This document shows, piece by piece, positions 16,301 through 21,908 of a DNA stretch of 21,908 bases. The stretch covers positions 1 through 21,908 of the forward strand of contig JAZSLF010000121.1 of assembly GCA_045535205.1 (NCBI GenBank). Direction: 5' to 3'. Source of the stretch: RUG14199 sp045535205 (GTDB taxonomy: Bacteria > Bacillota > Clostridia > Oscillospirales > CAG-272). The stretch's first letter is position 1. Every line of letters begins with the position of its first letter. Below the pieces are notes generated by a model, which saw only the letters and a list, made by a program, of their open reading frames with translations, was not told where the DNA came from and did no database searches. The position numbers and the translations under genes are program-made.

Positions 16301-19300
16301 AGTAACCGAACGTACCTCCGGGGATACCTGTTATTCCTTCTTCAATTACAAGGTGACGGAGATAGTTGTAGAAATTAGAGTGCCATAAGTTTGAAGTAAC
16401 ACCGTGTGATTGCATACTACCTGTACCGCTTATTGTAAGAGTACCTGTTGTGGGATCGAATTTACAGTCAAAGCCTTCAATAATACTGTATGCGGTATTA
16501 TCATATACTATTTCTGCATTGAGGAGAGGGTCATTACCGATTGTATTTATAGTGACTTCATTCCATTCTTCTTCTGTTCCGTTGTAGGTTACGGTTTTGA
16601 GGTTGGAACAGTCGGAAAATGCAAGTGCTTCAATTGTTTTTGTTGATGAGCGAATGAAGATCGTTTCAAGAGCTGAACAGCCCTGGAACATACTGCCGGA
16701 CATCGTGTAATTACTTACATGTGGGAAACGGATATCTTTGAGTGAAGAACAGTACTGGAAGGCACCGATTCCAATGCTTTTGGCATCCTTGATAACAACG
16801 TCTGTAAGAGAAGAACAGTAGGCAAACGCATAGTCTCCGATACAGAAGGTATACTCATTGTTTCGAATGCTTACGCTTTCAAGGGAGGTGCAATAACGGA
16901 AGGCACTTGCTCCGAGGTTCTTTATCTTTCCGGGAATCGTAACTTCTGTAAGTGAATAGCATTGACTGAATGCTGCGTTTCCAATATTTACAACACTTTC
17001 AGGAAGCTCAACGGTTTCAATGGAGGAGGAGCAAAATGCATAACTTCCTATACTTGTAACGCCGGGCTTAACAACAACGGATTTTATACTGTTTTTGTAT
17101 TCGTACCAGGGAGTTGCTTCAAAGGAATCAAAGTTTGTCATTTCGCCTGTACCGCTGATGATAAGGCTACCCGTGACTACGTTAATCTTCCAGATTAAGT
17201 TGTCACCGCAGGTTTCAAATTGTTTGTTGTATGCGTCTATAAGAGAGTCATTACCGCTGCCGTCAAACTGTATAAGACACCACTGTTCAAGAGTGCCGGC
17301 GTAATTTACTTCGGCAAGGCTGTTGCAGTATGAAAATGCCATGTTACCAATAAATGTAACACTTACGGGCAGGTCAATACTTGCAAGAGAAGAACATCCG
17401 GAAAATGCATAAGGATAAATGGATTTAACGTTTTGGGGAATGGTTATGCTATTAAGAGAGCTACAGTTTTCGAAAGCATTGGGTTCAATAATAGTAACGC
17501 TTTCAGGAATAGTAATGCTTGTAAGGGCACTGCAACCGGAGAACGTAGAGTCTCCTATACTTGTTACCCCGTCGGGAATAGTTACGCTTGTAAGTGAGCT
17601 GCAATCGGAGAATGCAGAGTCTCCTATAATTGTTACACCGTCATTTATGATAACAGTTTCAATTTCAAAAGCAAATTCACTCCAAGGAGCAGGAGCTTTT
17701 GCAGAATAATCTGTCATTTCTCCGTCTCCGGATATTGTAAGAGTCTTTGCTTCAAGATTGTAGTTCCAGGTGAGAGTATCACCGAAGGCACCGGAAGTTT
17801 TAATATTATTGTTGTATGCATCGACGAGTGTATCATTACCGCTGCCGATCTCTATAAGAAGCCACTGCTTATAAGTGTCTTCATAAGTTACTTCGCTGAG
17901 GCTATCGCAAGACGCAAATGCGTTTGTGCCTATCGCTGTAACACTTGCGGGAATAGTAATATTGTTAATAGCGGAGCATTCATTGAATGCATTTTCGCCT
18001 ATACTTGTAACGCCGGGCTCAACAACAACGGATTTTATACTGTTTTTGTATTCGTACCAGGGAGTTGCTTCAAAGGAATCAAAGTTTGTCATTTCGCCTG
18101 TACCGCTGATGATAAGGCTACCCGTGATTATGTTAATCTTCCAGGTTAAGCTGTCACCGCAGGTTCCGGAAATTTCAAATTGTTTGTTGTATGCGTCTAT
18201 AAGTGAGTCATTACCGCTGCCGTCAAATTGTATAAGATCCCACTGTTCAGGAGTGCCGGCGTAATTTACTTCGGCAAGGCTGTTGCAGTATGAAAATGCC
18301 ATGTTACCAATAAATGTAACACTTACGGGCAGGTCAATACTTGCAAGAGAAGAACATCTGTAAAATGCATAAGGCACGATCCTTTTAACGTTTTGGGGAA
18401 TGATTATGCTATTAAGAGAGCTACAGTTTTCGAAAGTGTGGACGTCAATAATAGTAATGCTGTCGGGAAGAATAATACTGTTAAGAGAACTGCAATTGGT
18501 AAATGCGTAGGCTTTTATAGCAGAGACTCCGTTTGGTATCGAAATTTCAGTAAGGGAGGTGCAGCCATAAAATACACGGTAACCGATAGTTGTAACTTGT
18601 GCAGGAATATTAATGCTTACAAGAGAAGAACAGTTCTGGAAGGCACTATTATTGATTTTTGTAATGCTTTCGGGAAGAACTACGCTTGTAAGTTGAGTGC
18701 ATCCGTAGAACGAATACGCTCCTACGCTTGTTACACCGTCATTTATGATAACAGTTTCAATTTCAGAAGCAAATTCATTCCATGGAGCAGGATCTTCTGT
18801 AGAATAATCTGTCATATTTATGCTTCCGGGTATTGTCAGAGTCTTTGTTTCGCTGTCGTAACTCCATGTAATAATATCATCATCGTTGTCGGGGTATGAT
18901 TCGTTATAAGCATCTATAAGAGCGTCGTTACCTGTGCCGATGGAAATTTTGTTCCACTGTTCTTTGGTGGAATTATAGGTAACGCCTGTAAGAGAGCTGC
19001 AGCCGTAGAACGCCTTGTTTCCTATGCTTGTCACACCGCTTCCGATGGTTACACTTTCAAGTGCGGTGCAATTGAAGAAAGCAGATGCTCCTATACTTGT
19101 TACGCTATCGGGGATAGTAATATCTGTAAGAGAGCTGCAACTACTGAACGCATAGTTTCCTATACTTGTTACACCGCTTCCGATAGTTACGCTTGCAAGT
19201 GAGCTGCAACTGTCGAACACAGAGTCTCCTATACTTGTAACGCTGTCGGGAATAACAATATTTTTAAGTGAGCTGCATCCTGAAAAAGCACTGCTTTCAA

Positions 19301-19769
19301 TATCTTTAAGGCTTGCGGGAAGCGTAATGGCTTCAAGAGCTATAGCCAATAAAAATGCACAGCTTTCGATCGTTTCAATGCCGTCTCCCAGGTCAATGCT
19401 GCTAAGATAATTACAGTTGGCGAAAGCAACGTATCCAATGCTTTTAACACTGTCGGGGATCGATACGTCATATGCATTTACGGCGATGAACGCCGCATCT
19501 CCGATACTTGTAACGCCGTCTTCGATTATTATGTGTTTAATATCAGACATAAAAGCGTTCCAAGGACGCAAGCTTAGATTATCGTAATAATCTGCCATTT
19601 CACCCGTACCGCTGACGGTGAAAACGCCTGTGTCGGTATCAAGAGTCCATGTAACATTGTCGCCGCAGGTACCGCTTTCAATTGCCGCAGAAACGGGAAG
19701 TGCGGAAAGGGGTACTGAGGAAATAATTAATAAAAGGGTCAGTAAAAGGGACAAAATACGTTTTTTCAT
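13398..19769 (-). CDS. Giant secreted BspA-type leucine-rich-repeat protein with C-terminal dockerin (2123 aa)
   Basis: Signal peptide 1-28 is nearly identical to that of the downstream paralogue (RILSLLLTLLLI then PVSA). The mature part is built from nine consecutive modules: a beta header (for example CGDNVTW, GEGLTW, GENLIW, then LTISGTGxM and PW), 23-residue LRR_5 units, and a closer of the form Y-x-GTxEQW then a GN-x-xL-x-(D/N)A element. I count nine headers and nine closers. Two DGVLY inserts occur in modules 6 and 9. Residues about 2063-2121 form a dockerin with DVDGDGIVNPRD and DLNGDGVVNSRD loops. It would be exported and act as an adhesin or ligand-binding repeat protein held by a cohesin. 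AAAGGAG precedes the ATG, a perfect consensus promoter lies upstream, and an XRE-type gene diverges from it. No catalytic domain is seen. Confidence 0.92.
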   Translation of the reverse strand: MKKRILSLLLTLLLIISSVPLSALPVSAAIESGTCGDNVTWTLDTDTGVFTVSGTGEMADYYDNLSLRPWNAFMSDIKHIIIEDGVTSIGDAAFIAVNAYDVSIPDSVKSIGYVAFANCNYLSSIDLGDGIETIESCAFLLAIALEAITLPASLKDIESSAFSGCSSLKNIVIPDSVTSIGDSVFDSCSSLASVTIGSGVTSIGNYAFSSCSSLTDITIPDSVTSIGASAFFNCTALESVTIGSGVTSIGNKAFYGCSSLTGVTYNSTKEQWNKISIGTGNDALIDAYNESYPDNDDDIITWSYDSETKTLTIPGSINMTDYSTEDPAPWNEFASEIETVIINDGVTSVGAYSFYGCTQLTSVVLPESITKINNSAFQNCSSLVSINIPAQVTTIGYRVFYGCTSLTEISIPNGVSAIKAYAFTNCSSLNSIILPDSITIIDVHTFENCSSLNSIIIPQNVKRIVPYAFYRCSSLASIDLPVSVTFIGNMAFSYCNSLAEVNYAGTPEQWDLIQFDGSGNDSLIDAYNKQFEISGTCGDSLTWKINIITGSLIISGTGEMTNFDSFEATPWYEYKNSIKSVVVEPGVTSIGENAFNECSAINNITIPASVTAIGTNAFASCDSLSEVTYEDTYKQWLLIEIGSGNDTLVDAYNNNIKTSGAFGDTLTWNYNLEAKTLTISGDGEMTDYSAKAPAPWSEFAFEIETVIINDGVTIIGDSAFSDCSSLTSVTIPDGVTSIGDSTFSGCSALTSITIPESVTIIEPNAFENCSSLNSITIPQNVKSIYPYAFSGCSSLASIDLPVSVTFIGNMAFSYCNSLAEVNYAGTLEQWCLIQFDGSGNDSLIDAYNKQFETCGDNLIWKINVVTGSLIISGTGEMTNFDSFEATPWYEYKNSIKSVVVKPGVTSIGSYAFCSSSIETVELPESVVNIGNAAFSQCYSLTEVTIPGKIKNLGASAFRYCTSLESVSIRNNEYTFCIGDYAFAYCSSLTDVVIKDAKSIGIGAFQYCSSLKDIRFPHVSNYTMSGSMFQGCSALETIFIRSSTKTIEALAFSDCSNLKTVTYNGTEEEWNEVTINTIGNDPLLNAEIVYDNTAYSIIEGFDCKFDPTTGTLTISGTGSMQSHGVTSNLWHSNFYNYLRHLVIEEGITGIPGGTFGYYTCIETVTIPASLTTIGQTTFVGNSTIKSFNVHPDNPVYTSVDGVLYSKDMKTLIKCPGDKTNESFIIPDGVTTIKPYAFGYCGMQSLTIPASVEAIESYAFYSWMLFAGDRSVRIKNINVKDLSAWCNIEFGEEYSNPLNNSENLYLDGELVTDLVIPEDITEIPSSFFSGCDSIETVTFHDGITSIGDSAFAGCSALTSVTVPNATLGTNIFSGCSSLSDVIIADGVTSIPAGTFSNCSALTSVTFPESLKTIGSNAFDGCSSLTSVTLPNVSLGGSLFADCSSLETVVIADGVKSIPGGTFANCSSLATVTIPVSVTSIGNNAFAGCSALETVNYAGTEEQFLAIDISSAGNSCLTDAYGAVKIVSGTFGEGLTWTYDVYKCILTIGGTGDMPDFNDDAYDSMPWKDYLSSIKSIVIEEGVTRVGAWAFIGSGTKNVSIADSVTTIGQMAFAYGGYLNNIELGDGIETIEAYAFAGAEIEVITLPDSVKYIGEYAFSNCQNLSTVTYKGTEEEWNAIDISSIGNESLFNAEKIFSLNSWGENLIWTFDEATNTLTISGTGDMQEIEGPNTLPWLDCLPSIENVIIEDGVTSISTWAFYNGENIKNISIANSVVSIGDYAFVNCSSIETLSLGSGIKYIGRAAFWSTLSTVTYNGTEENWALIEIAEYNEPLLNAEKIFREVIKGEIDGFNYEFDAETGTLVIGGDGNMQDYENGVNDWQETFGDEIVHLVIADGVTSIGDFAFSGLSNVETITIPASVTDVGICSLNSSTLEAIYVDEDNESFTAHDGVLYSKDMTSLVVYPGGKTDEAFIIPEGVTTIEAYAFYYTRTAAYARSALSLVNDESEGALTSITISESVTLIKDFAFYGCDSLETVNYEGFKKAWNSIVIGTNNEALLNAKLICKFILGDVDGDGIVNPRDTINLKKLIAGMADPATLSEDGADLNGDGVVNSRDMLLLKKRLISE
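17047..17476. repeat. Near-identical internal duplication in the giant LRR gene, copy 1
   Basis: This stretch matches 17998-18436 almost base for base. It encodes the end of one module (last LRR units, the EQW closer, DAYNKQFE) and the header of the next (SGTGEMTNFDSFEATPWYEY). It lacks 9 bp present in the other copy near 17214. The period of about 955 bp corresponds to two modules. Confidence 0.85.
17998..18436. repeat. Near-identical internal duplication in the giant LRR gene, copy 2
   Basis: Direct-repeat partner of 17047-17476, 951 bp away before and 960 bp away after the 9-bp difference, which adds three residues between the closer and the CGDSLTW header. The similarity continues more weakly outside (18735-18815 resembles 17640-17720), consistent with a duplication of a whole module pair followed by divergence. 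Confidence 0.85.
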
Positions 19770-19821
19770 AGTTGTTACTCCTTTATAACTTTATAATTAG
19801 ATTAATTTGTGTACCGTTTCA

Positions 19822-19850
19822 ATTATAACATTTTTGTAATGATGTGTCAA
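19822..19850 (-). promoter_or_regulatory. Consensus sigma-A promoter of the giant LRR gene
   Basis: On the minus strand, TTGACA (19845-19850) and TATAAT (19822-19827) are both perfect, with the ideal 17-bp spacing. Transcription would start near 19815, giving a leader of about 45 nt with AAAGGAG before the ATG. A promoter this strong usually needs a repressor or other control. Confidence 0.8.
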
Positions 19851-19872
19851 TAATAATCTCGTTTTATTATTG
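19848..19872. promoter_or_regulatory. Candidate operator: 9-bp inverted repeat over the -35 box
   Basis: CAATAATAA (19848-19856) and TTATTATTG (19864-19872) are a perfect inverted repeat with a 7-bp spacer. The left arm overlaps the -35 box of the giant LRR gene and the right arm lies where the -35 region of the divergent XRE gene would be. A dimeric HTH protein could bind here and affect both promoters. The arms are AT-only apart from one base each, so chance is a real alternative. Confidence 0.4.
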
Positions 19873-19895
19873 TATATAAGTAAATATGAATAAGG

Positions 19896-19901
19896 TATAC
19901 T
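19896..19901 (+). promoter_or_regulatory. Possible -10 box of the XRE-type regulator gene
   Basis: TATACT lies shortly upstream of the AAAGGAGGTG ribosome site. No convincing -35 is seen at 17 bp (a TTGTAT at 19870-19875 is 20 bp away). If real, the leader is very short. Confidence 0.3.
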
Positions 19902-19927
19902 TTTAGAAAAGGAGGTGGAGTAAACTA

Positions 19928-20248
19928 ATTACCCCCGAATATGTAAGAGAAAGAATTACTCAGCTTCGACTTAAAAAGGGAGTTTCTGAGTATAAAATGA
20001 GTTATGATTTAGGACACAGCCGAGGATATATAAACAATATTTCTTCGGGAAAAGCACTTCCGTCGCTTACGGAATTTTTCGCAATATGCGAATACTTTGA
20101 CGTTACTGTTACAGAATTTTTCAACAAGGATTTGTCTGATCCCAAGTTATTTAATCAAACGATGCTTGGTATAGAAAAGCTTGACGAAGATGATTTAAAG
20201 CTTCTTGAACTCATAGTAAACAGGATGTTGAACTCAAAAGAAAACTAA
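19928..20248 (+). CDS. XRE-family (HTH) transcriptional regulator with apparent ATT start
   Basis: The frame encodes about 106 residues: ITPEYVRERITQLRLKK (helix 1), VSEYKMSYDLGHSRGYINNI (helix-turn-helix), then SGKALPSLTEFFAICEYFDV and an acidic tail. This is the usual small XRE/Cro-CI-like regulator. The first ATG (19997) would remove helix 1, yet no ATG, GTG or TTG lies between the in-frame stop at 19904 and 19997 that keeps it. A strong AAAGGAGGTG (19908-19917) sits at proper distance from ATT 19928, so I place the start there. ATG 19997 has only a distant AGGGAG. The alternatives are a mutated start or a truncated protein. It diverges from the giant LRR gene across 158 bp and is the obvious candidate regulator of it. 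Confidence 0.75.
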   Translation: MTPEYVRERITQLRLKKGVSEYKMSYDLGHSRGYINNISSGKALPSLTEFFAICEYFDVTVTEFFNKDLSDPKLFNQTMLGIEKLDEDDLKLLELIVNRMLNSKEN

Positions 20249-20270
20249 ATAACGAAAGCATTTTCGTACA

Positions 20271-20300
20271 AGCTCCCCATGGCAAAACGGGGAGTTTTTT
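20271..20300 (+). terminator. Intrinsic terminator of the XRE-type gene
   Basis: CTCCCC (20273-20278) pairs with GGGGAG (20289-20294), extendable by two weak pairs, followed by six T at 20295-20300. It stands 22 bp after the stop codon. Confidence 0.85.
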
Positions 20301-20340
20301 CTTGGGGTTCTCTTGTCATATCAGGCCTAAAACAACATGA

Positions 20341-20470
20341 ACGGTGGTATAAGACTACAGAATTTTGCAGTCTGCATACCACCGTTCAAGTGTTTTGTAT
20401 CTTTAATTAAAATAATCTTTAGCCGTACAGAAGTTTGAGGGGTTATAGGGGAACTTTTTAAAGTTCCCCT
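20341..20470. repeat. 130-bp structured repeat, copy B
   Basis: Second copy of the element at 9795-9924, same orientation and same length. The outer stem ACGGTGGTAT/ATACCACCGT is unchanged, while the inner stem differs in sequence but still pairs (AGACT with AGTCT around CAGAATTTTG). The block CTTTAGCCGTA-AGAAGTTTGAGGGGTTATAG and the terminal GGGGAACTTT/AAAGTTCCCC hairpin are kept. It lies 4 bp after the stop of the zinc-ribbon gene. The stretch 20301-20340 before it holds nothing I recognise. Confidence 0.8.
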
Positions 20471-20474
20471 AATA

Positions 20475-20900
20475 TCACTCGTCAATTTCCTCGTCTTCGT
20501 CATCGAAAACGTCTTCTGCCGCTTTAGGTTCTTCGGCTTCGGCTTCGGGAAGCTTAGCTCCGCAGTGAGGGCAGAAAAGATAGTCGTCTGCACACTCCTT
20601 CTTACAGCTTTCGCATTGAACTTTGCCTTTAAGAGCTAATTTTTCAAGCTTGAGTGCGTGAAGCTGTTCGGTCAGATTTTCAACCGTAGCCACGCTGACG
20701 GCAAACTCTGAGCCTGCGGTGTCCTTGTTGTAAAGCTCACAGTATTTTTTTCCTATTTCGGCGTAAACATCATCTATAAGATTTTTTGTTTCGTCGATCT
20801 GAGCAGAAAGTCTTGCAATACCCGCAAGGTCCTTGGTCTTCTTGACTGCCGATCTGCCCGTCTTGTAAACGGTATCTTTAATGTTTTCAATAATATCCAT
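20475..20900 (-). CDS. Small coiled-coil protein with C-terminal zinc ribbon, function unknown
   Basis: The product of 141 residues has a basic helical N-terminus (KDTVYKTGRSAVKKTKDL), a long heptad-like helical region (about 30-90), a zinc ribbon at about 95-115 (C-x2-C, then C-x2-C within CESCKK and CPHCG), and a highly acidic C-terminus (DDEDEEIDE). Similar small zinc-ribbon proteins are common in Clostridia, but no role is known to me. The ATG is preceded by GAAAGGA. It is on the same strand as the upstream alpha-galactosidase gene, 100 bp away, and may be transcribed with it. No membrane segment is visible. Confidence 0.8.
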   Translation of the reverse strand: MDIIENIKDTVYKTGRSAVKKTKDLAGIARLSAQIDETKNLIDDVYAEIGKKYCELYNKDTAGSEFAVSVATVENLTEQLHALKLEKLALKGKVQCESCKKECADDYLFCPHCGAKLPEAEAEEPKAAEDVFDDEDEEIDE

Positions 20901-21000
20901 AATAGTATCCTTTCCGTAGCTAATTTGAAATATGAGCCTCTGTCTACAGATTAGTATATGTAGCTTTACCGCTTATGACACATATTTTTGTGTTTTTGAA

Positions 21001-21908
21001 TTAATGATACTTGGGAAGCCAGTCGCCGTGAGTCTCAATAAGGTCATCGACCATGGTCTTTATGGTGTCGATGTCAAGCTCGCTTCCCGTGTGAGGATCA
21101 AGCATAGCCGCCTGATAGATATGCTCCTTCTTGAGTGTGCGTGCCGCTTCAATGGTGAGAAGCTGAACGTTGATGTTGGTCATGTTCATGGCTGCACATT
21201 GAACGGGCAGAGCACCGACTCTGCAGGGATTTATACCGTGTCCGTTTATAAGGCAGGGAACTTCGACACAGGCATCCTGAGGAAGATTTGAAATAAGTCC
21301 TCCGGTGTTAAGAACATTGCCGCCTATTTCGTAGGGCTTGTTGCAGACCACAGCCTCCATAATGTAGGAAGCATATTCGTGGGAACGGTTATGCTCTTCT
21401 TTGAGACCTGTTTCAAGAAGCTTTTTGTAGTCGTCCTTCCACGCATTTATCTGATGGATGCAGCGTGAGGGATATTCGTCAAGAGGAATTTTGTATCTTT
21501 CAATAAGCTCGGGATATTTACTCTTGATGTAGAACATATTGTATTCTGCATTGTGCTCGCTGGACTCTGTGCAGTAATAACCGAAATTCTTTATGTAATC
21601 GTATCTTACCCTGTTGTAGCAGGTGTCCTCTTCCATTCTTTTAAGTGCCTTTTCCTTGATCTCAGGATAAAGGTCAACGCCGTTTTTGTCTTTTATTTCA
21701 AGGAGCCATGCCATGTGGTTGATACCTGCGATAAGCTCTTTTCTGCCTTCCCATTTATCACCCATGACAAGATCCCAGAAAAGATGCTGAGAGCAGACCT
21801 GAACGCTGTGGCAAAGACCTACCGTCTGAATGCCCGTGTATCTCTGCATATAACCCGTAAGCATAGCCATGGGGTTTGTGTAGTTGAGGAAAATGGCATC
21901 GGGACAAA
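21001..21908 (-). CDS. melA: Alpha-galactosidase, glycoside hydrolase family 4 (N-terminus outside window)
   Basis: The frame enters from the window edge, reading CPDAIFLNYTNPMAMLTGY, and continues for about 300 residues to TAA at 21001. GH4 enzymes use NAD+ and Mn2+ for a redox-assisted cleavage. The GLCHSVQ motif supplies the metal-binding Cys; the CHSV form is the one seen in alpha-galactosidases, while alpha-glucosidases have CHG. TESSEHNAEY supplies the metal-binding His. INGHGINP and LPVQCAAMN are further family marks. It would act in the cytoplasm on melibiose or other alpha-galactosides. An ATG at 21870 is inside the conserved NPMAM motif and is not the start. The N-terminal NAD+-binding part is missing from the window. 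Confidence 0.9.
   Translation of the reverse strand, partial: CPDAIFLNYTNPMAMLTGYMQRYTGIQTVGLCHSVQVCSQHLFWDLVMGDKWEGRKELIAGINHMAWLLEIKDKNGVDLYPEIKEKALKRMEEDTCYNRVRYDYIKNFGYYCTESSEHNAEYNMFYIKSKYPELIERYKIPLDEYPSRCIHQINAWKDDYKKLLETGLKEEHNRSHEYASYIMEAVVCNKPYEIGGNVLNTGGLISNLPQDACVEVPCLINGHGINPCRVGALPVQCAAMNMTNINVQLLTIEAARTLKKEHIYQAAMLDPHTGSELDIDTIKTMVDDLIETHGDWLPKYH

Noticed and set aside
13398..19769. Regularly spaced similar short sequences about 69 bp apart, looking like a CRISPR or satellite array
   Set aside because: The repeats are in one long open frame and encode 23-residue LRR units; they vary like protein repeats and have no constant spacer-repeat plan.
21001..21870. Taking ATG 21870 as the true start of the GH4 gene
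   Set aside because: The frame continues upstream with DAIFLNYTNP, a conserved GH4 stretch, so the gene is cut by the window edge.

Overview
The window looks like chromosomal DNA of an anaerobic gut-type Clostridia, most likely a Ruminococcus/Oscillospiraceae-like member. This is inferred from the gene families: a Na+-translocating oxaloacetate decarboxylase with a separate biotin carrier, BspA-type leucine-rich-repeat proteins ending in dockerins, a GH4 alpha-galactosidase, strong AAGGAG-type ribosome sites and AT-rich intergenic DNA. No rRNA, tRNA, CRISPR array, transposase or phage gene is visible.

Layout. (1) 1-2915, minus strand: a four-gene oxaloacetate decarboxylase operon in the order gamma (oadG), biotin carrier, beta (oadB), alpha (oadA, cut by the window edge). 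It would couple oxaloacetate decarboxylation to Na+ export. The beta subunit carries an unusual secreted-type N-terminal domain, and hairpins fill the oadB-oadA gap. (2) 3070-9764, plus strand: a GH123/DUF4091-type glycosidase followed by pgeF; a small Cys/Asp-rich membrane protein with its own promoter and terminator; then a tight housekeeping operon pncB (NAD salvage), a U32/TrhP-type tRNA hydroxylation protein, and uppP (undecaprenyl-PP recycling), closed by hairpins.

(3) 9795-20470: a distinctive block bounded by two same-length, same-orientation 130-bp repeats. Inside are two paralogous secreted BspA-type LRR proteins on the minus strand (1071 and 2123 aa), each with a signal peptide, repeated beta/LRR modules and a C-terminal dockerin. 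Divergent from the larger gene is a small XRE-type regulator. The shared promoter region holds a perfect consensus sigma-A promoter for the giant gene and a 9-bp inverted repeat over its -35 box, suggesting that the XRE protein controls the adhesin-like genes. The regulator has no ATG, GTG or TTG start that would include its whole HTH; a strong Shine-Dalgarno precedes an ATT codon instead.

(4) 20475-21908, minus strand: a small coiled-coil/zinc-ribbon protein and the C-terminal part of a GH4 alpha-galactosidase (melA).

The most noteworthy parts are the repeat-bounded BspA-dockerin/XRE block and the OadB subunit with an exported domain. Everything is read by eye from sequence; family assignments rest on recognised motifs, not on searches.
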